DNA from: Siniperca chuatsi
Taxonomy: Eukaryota > Chordata > Actinopteri > Centrarchiformes > Sinipercidae
Assembly: GCF_020085105.1 (NCBI RefSeq)
Contig: NC_058063.1
Coordinates: 15,733,262-15,797,261 of the forward strand
Direction: 5' to 3'
DNA length: 64,000 bases
The position numbers were made by a program, and so were the translations under genes. This document shows positions 59,332 to 64,000 of this stretch, one piece after another (the first letter of the stretch is position 1; every line of letters starts with the position of its first letter). Under the pieces are notes generated by a model. It made no database searches and was not told the DNA's origin. It saw only the letters and a program-made list of their open reading frames with translations.

Positions 59332-60900
59332 CAATATTAAGAAATGGAAAGTAACAAACCACTTTTACTCTTTACTTAAAACATAATTTTAACATACATT
59401 CCCCACATTTATCTTACAGCTGCAGTGACTTTTTAGCGTGCACAATAACGTTTTTAGATGTTTGGACATCTTTCCTGGATATCGTTATGTAAAAATGATG
59501 GACATTACATTGTGACAGCAGCCTGACATGAAAACAATATAAGTCAAAGTTTATTGCTGCGTTTACCAAACTAAATGACTTGAGTGTTTCTTCCATCAGG
59601 GGCAATACCAGTGCGTGGTTTGTTGTTGGGATTATTGCCAAGGATACGCGTGGTGAAAGCTTGAATACTACGCCCTTTTTATTAAAGTAGAAATGTGGGC
59701 TTGTCTGCTGAGCTTTTTGTAAGTAGCCATGTGTAGGCGGGTTTTACTCCACCTGCCAAGGAGACCGCTGGGACGAATTCCGCTCCGCTGGCCTGGAGAA
59801 ACACTCAAAACACAAAAAAGCAGCAGTGGGTTTGTTCTCCCTCTGAATGGCGTTGAACCGTCCACTCCTCTGTGTCAGTGATTGACGTGAGAAACTGGAG
59901 GAGGATCCTTTCTGGTCTTGGAGTCGCAGTTGAGCCTGCATGGTGGTGTTCATGCGGTCAGAAACTTCATACGGGGCAGAGGAAAGGAATTCATTTTGAT
60001 CTTGTGGGTGGCTGAGGACAAACACGTTTTGTTTTTTTTGTTTTTTTTTTTTTTTTTATTTTTGACCTCTTGGAGTTAAAAGGGTTTTAAATGGCATCTT
60101 CATAAACTGGACAATTTAAGTTAAGGCAGCGTTGTTGGCCGCACTCGCCCCGGTGAAAACATGACACACAAATGATGTTTAACATTTCTATAGATGGAGG
60201 TTCATTCTCTAAAAATTTGGAGGACTTCGACTCTATTCGCAGTGTTCTCCTTTACAGGTCAGTAAAGCCTTTACACTATCTATGGAGGGCACGATTATCT
60301 GAATAAAGCTTGTATTTTTTTTTTTTTTTTTTTTTACAAACTTAAAGTTGTGTGCTCTTGTTTGGGCAGAGGCACTTTGCCAGAAGTTTTATGAATACCG
60401 GAGGGGATTTAAACACCTCGTGCAAGTCTGCAGGGAGGTGGAGATGTGGGGGCAACAAAATGAAAGCGCAAATGTGCATGTGTGAATTTAAAATTCACAA
60501 TTGATTGTCATTGCATCCTCAATTCCAACATTCCTCTGCGGCCATTGAATTGTTGTGGCAGTCAGAAGTTGGCTTGAAGCGACATCATCAGTGTGGTTGT
60601 CATACATTTTACCCCTCGTGATAACGATCTTATTTTGATGTAGATGGTTTTGTAACACTTTTACATAGTGGTATTTTAATAAAATGTGTCTATATAACTC
60701 CTGGTGTTTATTTCCACAGGCTTTAATTTAATTTCCCGGGAAAGATAATATGAGCAGGTGTGTGGTGTTGTCTGTGTGGTTACTGCATTATTTAATGGGA
60801 TGAGAGCCTCATGCTGGCACACGGTCGCACCTTCCTACCTGGCCCATGCCACCTAGCGAAGAACACCCTGCTCAGAAAGCTTCTGCGTTGTTAGGGGCAA
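59332..60900. other. Intergenic between piggyBac remnant and intu promoter
   Basis: No coding exon was recognised. There are long T tracts at about 60028-60060 and 60311-60336. The open frames here have no splice support or family resemblance. Confidence 0.5.
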
Positions 60901-60912
60901 CTGCACCGTCTA

Positions 60913-60985
60913 CCAATCAGATTGGGCGCTTTGGCGTCACGTGACAACGCCGGAGTGCTCGTCAATGCTTACAACATGGCGATGG
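60913..60985 (+). promoter_or_regulatory. intu: intu promoter: CCAAT pair, E-box and YY1-like site
   Basis: CCAATCAGATTGG (60913-60925) contains CCAAT on both strands. The palindromic E-box GTCACGTGAC lies at 60936-60945. ACAACATGGCGATGG (60971-60985) matches the YY1 motif AANATGGCG, which in TATA-less genes often marks the start of transcription. All calls are from motifs; the transcription start is inferred. Confidence 0.5.
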
Positions 60986-60999
60986 ACTATAAACGTTAG
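60976..60999 (+). other. Possible upstream ORF in the intu leader
   Basis: ATGGCGATGGACTATAAACG followed by TTAG gives a seven-codon reading frame with a stop, 82 bases before the intu ATG. If transcription starts upstream of it, it could reduce translation of intu. It overlaps the YY1-like site, so it may lie at or before the cap. Confidence 0.35.
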
Positions 61000-61080
61000 T
61001 TGTTTTTTTTTTAAAAAAAAGCTCAGCTTTTAAAGACGCATTTCGTGATTGCGTTGGGAAATACAGCGTCTTTTAACAAA

Positions 61081-62877
61081 ATGGCCTTCGCAAATGCCCG
61101 CCACCGTACAGAAAAAACTCTTTCCAGCCGTCACACGGAAGAAGATGGTGCTGTGCACGACAACGATAGTGACTGTGAATCTGCATCGAGTTTCAACAGC
61201 TCCGACTGCTCTGAGTAAGAAGATAATTTGACCCCGAAGCTAGAAACAAACAAACCGTTTGCATTTGCAGATGACAATATGAGGCCACTCGAAGCTGCTT
61301 AAGACCGTATGAGATGAGTGGTCGAACAAGCTAGTCCACAGAAAAGTTTTCACTGTTTGTGAGGAGGAGATGCTGTAACTTGATGCTTAAAACAGTCATT
61401 TTGATGATCACTTTGCAGATATAAAACGTATGCTGTGGTATGTGGCTGCTCTTGATAATTTATTTACACACACATAATCTAAAAATAGTTTTGTGAATAT
61501 AAGTACTTGTACATGTCAGGCAGTGGCCAGCTTTGCTAAAGAAGGAGTGTCTCCGAGTCCACACAGTTTCCATCTCTCCTCTCTTGTGCTTTTCATAGAT
61601 TTGGGGAGTGTTTTCAATTTGGGAGGTAAACCTTCATAAATAATTGTATGCTTCTTAAGATCCTCAGTAAATTTATGGATATGATGGTAAAGCTGCCTAC
61701 CACAGGTTCTTCAAAGCAGGTTTAAAAAGAGAGAATCCAAAAGGGGAAAAAAAAGTTTTTACTCCCACCCTTTTGGTCAAGCAGATGATTACGCTTTGTA
61801 CATATAGTAGTTATTAGTTTAGCTTTTTTGTTTGTTCATTACAATATACACATGGCCAATAACTGATAGAATAAAAAGAGAAAAAGAGTATTTTTGATTC
61901 AGTATCTCTATCAATAATCTGGAAACAAGTTGTGCTGCCCAAATACTGAAACTGTCCACGGATAATATCTCATTCCTTTCAGGACAGAAATAATTAGTAA
62001 TGTGGAAATGATGCCAACCAAGTAGAGGCCTTTATTGTACATTTCACTCAGCAAAATAAATAAAAAAATTGTGTCACTTAAACTTAAGTACAGCTTCAGC
62101 TCTGCCACAATATTGAGATAACTAAAATCTCAAATGATATCTATTCCTGTATCATCCTATCTATTAATATCAGTACATCTCTCGTCTCTACTACTATACT
62201 CTCTCTTCCCAGTTTCATACCACTCTTCCTAGATACTTGGTATCTTTCAATGCTCTGTTTGTTTTCTCTCAGTGACTTGGAACCAGAATGGCTGGATGAC
62301 ATCCAGAAGAATGGCGAGCTTTTCTACCTGGAGCTGAGTGAGGGCGAAGAGGAGGCTGCATTGGCCCAAGCCACCGCCAATCAAGGTGTGTCCACTAATC
62401 ATGTTCGCTTTAGTGAAAAGGAGGCAGAGATCATCACAGAACAAAACAAGAAGCAGCGATGCGGTTCACGGACAAAAGGTGAGCCTGCTCTTAAAAGGCT
62501 AGCCAGGATCCTGAGGAGAAAACGCCGGCCATCTCAGCGCAGAGGAGGAGGGAAGGATGGGGGGAAAGACAACTCAACCTTATCATCACCTCCAGCATCC
62601 ATCCTGAAGAACCAGCCAGGTCAAAGGCAGGGTGTGACGGTTCAGCAGCAGCAGCTGAAGGAAGTGTGTGTCTACCTCAACCCTAAACGTCTTGGAGGTT
62701 CATCAACACCTTTCTCTGACAGTGGAGGCCTGCTGGAAGTGCTGCTGGGGGTGGTGCATCGCCCCTCCTGGAGCAGAGGGCAGGTAGACCCTGCAGTGGT
62801 CAGACAGGAGGAAAAACTGACTGTTCATGGATTAATACCCAACAGCCCAGCCATCAAATGTGGCCAAATCCTAATTG
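61081..62877 (+). CDS. intu: Inturned planar cell polarity protein, N-terminal part
   Basis: INTU is a PDZ-containing planar cell polarity effector of the CPLANE complex, needed for ciliogenesis at the basal body. Two coding exons are visible: 61081-61214 (acidic start, ...SDCESASSFNSSDCS) and 62273-62877. They join at phase 2 to read SSDCSDDLEPEWLDDIQKNG, a block typical of vertebrate INTU (EWLD-QKNGELFYLELSE). Next come an RFSE motif, a basic stretch LARILRRKRRPSQRR, SILKNQPGQRQGVTVQQQ, VYLNPKRLG and the start of the PDZ domain, VHGLIPNSPAIKCGQILIG, where the exon ends at donor GTAAGA. 246 complete codons are present out of a protein of roughly 900 residues. The following exons lie beyond the window: none with the expected continuation is found up to 64000. 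Confidence 0.92.
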
Positions 62878-64000
62878 GTAAGACCATAATTCAATTAGCT
62901 GTTATTAAACATTATACAAAACTAGAAAATATTATCATAATTTCATTCATGTCAGTGGTCATCTTAACATCTGTACAGTTTTGAAAAGGAAAAGGCACAT
63001 GCAGATATCCCACTAATACCACATCAGTTAAACGTAAAATATATGGCTGTTCCTTATGAGATCGTGTACAAGTTACTGTACAAGCTTGGTCCCTCATTAA
63101 GGGATAAGAGCAAAAGCTGTTATCAGCCTTCCTAACAAGGTATCATCTATCCCCTCTAGTGTTCAAGAGAGGTCCAGAGCTATCGTAAAGTTTGTGGTTG
63201 GGCGATGGCATGTATGCACACCTCAGTAGAGGAGGGATGTATCTGAGATGCATTAGAGGGATATTTTATTTGGATAAAAAATAACATATTTTTGTGATGG
63301 ACCTTTTGCAGAAGGCTCTGTCTCCATCCTCAAAAATAACCAATGCCCTCAGGACAGGGAAAATGCAGCTATGTAGCAGTTATGATTTCAAAAACAGTCA
63401 TCTGAGTCATGAACCAGCACTGACTCAGTAATTTCCACACCACACAATTGCACTGCCAAAGCACGGGTCACAATTATTACAACATAGTCATAGTCACACA
63501 CACAGATTTCTTAAGAAAAAGAGCCCAAACCCTAAATAATGAGTGTGATGTACAACACCTAATCAAGTCAGCAAGTTGTAGCCATGTAACTAAAGTAGAT
63601 GAACTATGATTTGTAAAGGTAACTAGATAGTTTGTTATTATTCTGAAGGAAGAACTAGCCTAGGTGAGGGAGTCAGGCTGTTTCATTTTTTTATTCTGCA
63701 TCATATTGTCTAGATAAAGCCAGGCTCTTTCAGTGCTTTGAATCCATAGTAACAACTACAAAGTAATACAAATCATTATCATTCTTTTCATTTCTGTTGT
63801 AAAACTACAAAGTTCTTGTTAAAAATGTGTGTAAGACATTTAATAGCTTCTTCTCATGGCTAACTCCGATCAGCAACTATATTCAGTCCTAGTGAAAGTT
63901 TCAGCACAGTTTCGTAGAGTAAATGAAACTCTAAATGCAGGTCTGGTCCTGTAGAAATGGTAATCTGTCTGTTTGAAGTGATTTTCTTCTATCTGGGCTA
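62878..64000. other. intu intron 2, no exon seen
   Basis: AT-rich intronic sequence. I looked for the expected continuation of the PDZ domain (a D-V-L-V-A-V-N-like start after an AG) and did not find it before the window ends. Confidence 0.6.

Noticed and set aside
1-64000. CRISPR arrays, operons, prokaryotic features
   Set aside because: All gene evidence is vertebrate with spliced exons; no regularly spaced repeats with unique spacers were seen.

Overview
The window is vertebrate nuclear DNA from a teleost fish, most likely a percomorph. The evidence is split genes with GT-AG introns, protein sequences closest to bony-fish and human families, AT-rich introns with CA/TG microsatellites, and several fish-type interspersed repeats (Tc1, hAT and piggyBac remnants, a Rex1/L2-like LINE, MITEs). 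The annotation was made by reading exons and splice sites by eye; no database search was run.

Layout. 1-3070: intergenic, repeats only. 3138-16177 (+): coagulation factor XIII A chain, f13a1, with a non-coding first exon behind a TATA box and 14 coding exons that assemble in frame to 742 residues. 16178-19317: intergenic with repeats. 19318-27890 (-): a PARP14-like interferon-type gene of 14 exons (1380 residues) with KH-like region, two macro domains, WWE and ART domains, and an interferon response element in its promoter. 28260-30130: remains of a second, tandem PARP14-like unit, of which only the 3' flank, the start of exon 1 and the promoter survive. 30130-35500: repeats, a degenerate minisatellite and a perfect hairpin. 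35702-37321 (+): a CXCL9/10/11-like chemokine of four exons. 38440-39790: a decayed LINE with a nested MITE. 42779-45801 (+): a second CXC chemokine, CXCL8-like but without ELR. 48046-49534: a nearly complete Tc1 element with a broken transposase. 50202-50836: a long-TIR MITE. 51959-55115 (-): trmt10b, eight coding exons, 311 residues. 58193-58409 (+): a U3 small nucleolar RNA gene with its own PSE-type promoter. 58551-59331: piggyBac remains. 61081-62877 (+): the first two coding exons of intu, which runs out of the window.

The middle of the window (19-46 kb) is an immune neighbourhood: an interferon-type PARP and two CXC chemokines. Both the PARP gene and the CXCL11-like gene have IRF/ISRE-like sites close upstream, so joint induction by interferon is a reasonable inference. 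The flanking genes are housekeeping or developmental: tRNA m1G9 methyltransferase, U3 snoRNA for rRNA processing, and Inturned for planar polarity and cilia.

The most notable reading is the ghost of a tandem PARP14-like duplicate. It has lost its body but keeps a consensus ISRE at the position homologous to the ISRE of the living copy. Next are the unannotated-looking U3 gene, with one changed base in box D, and a 20-bp perfect hairpin in the intergenic region.
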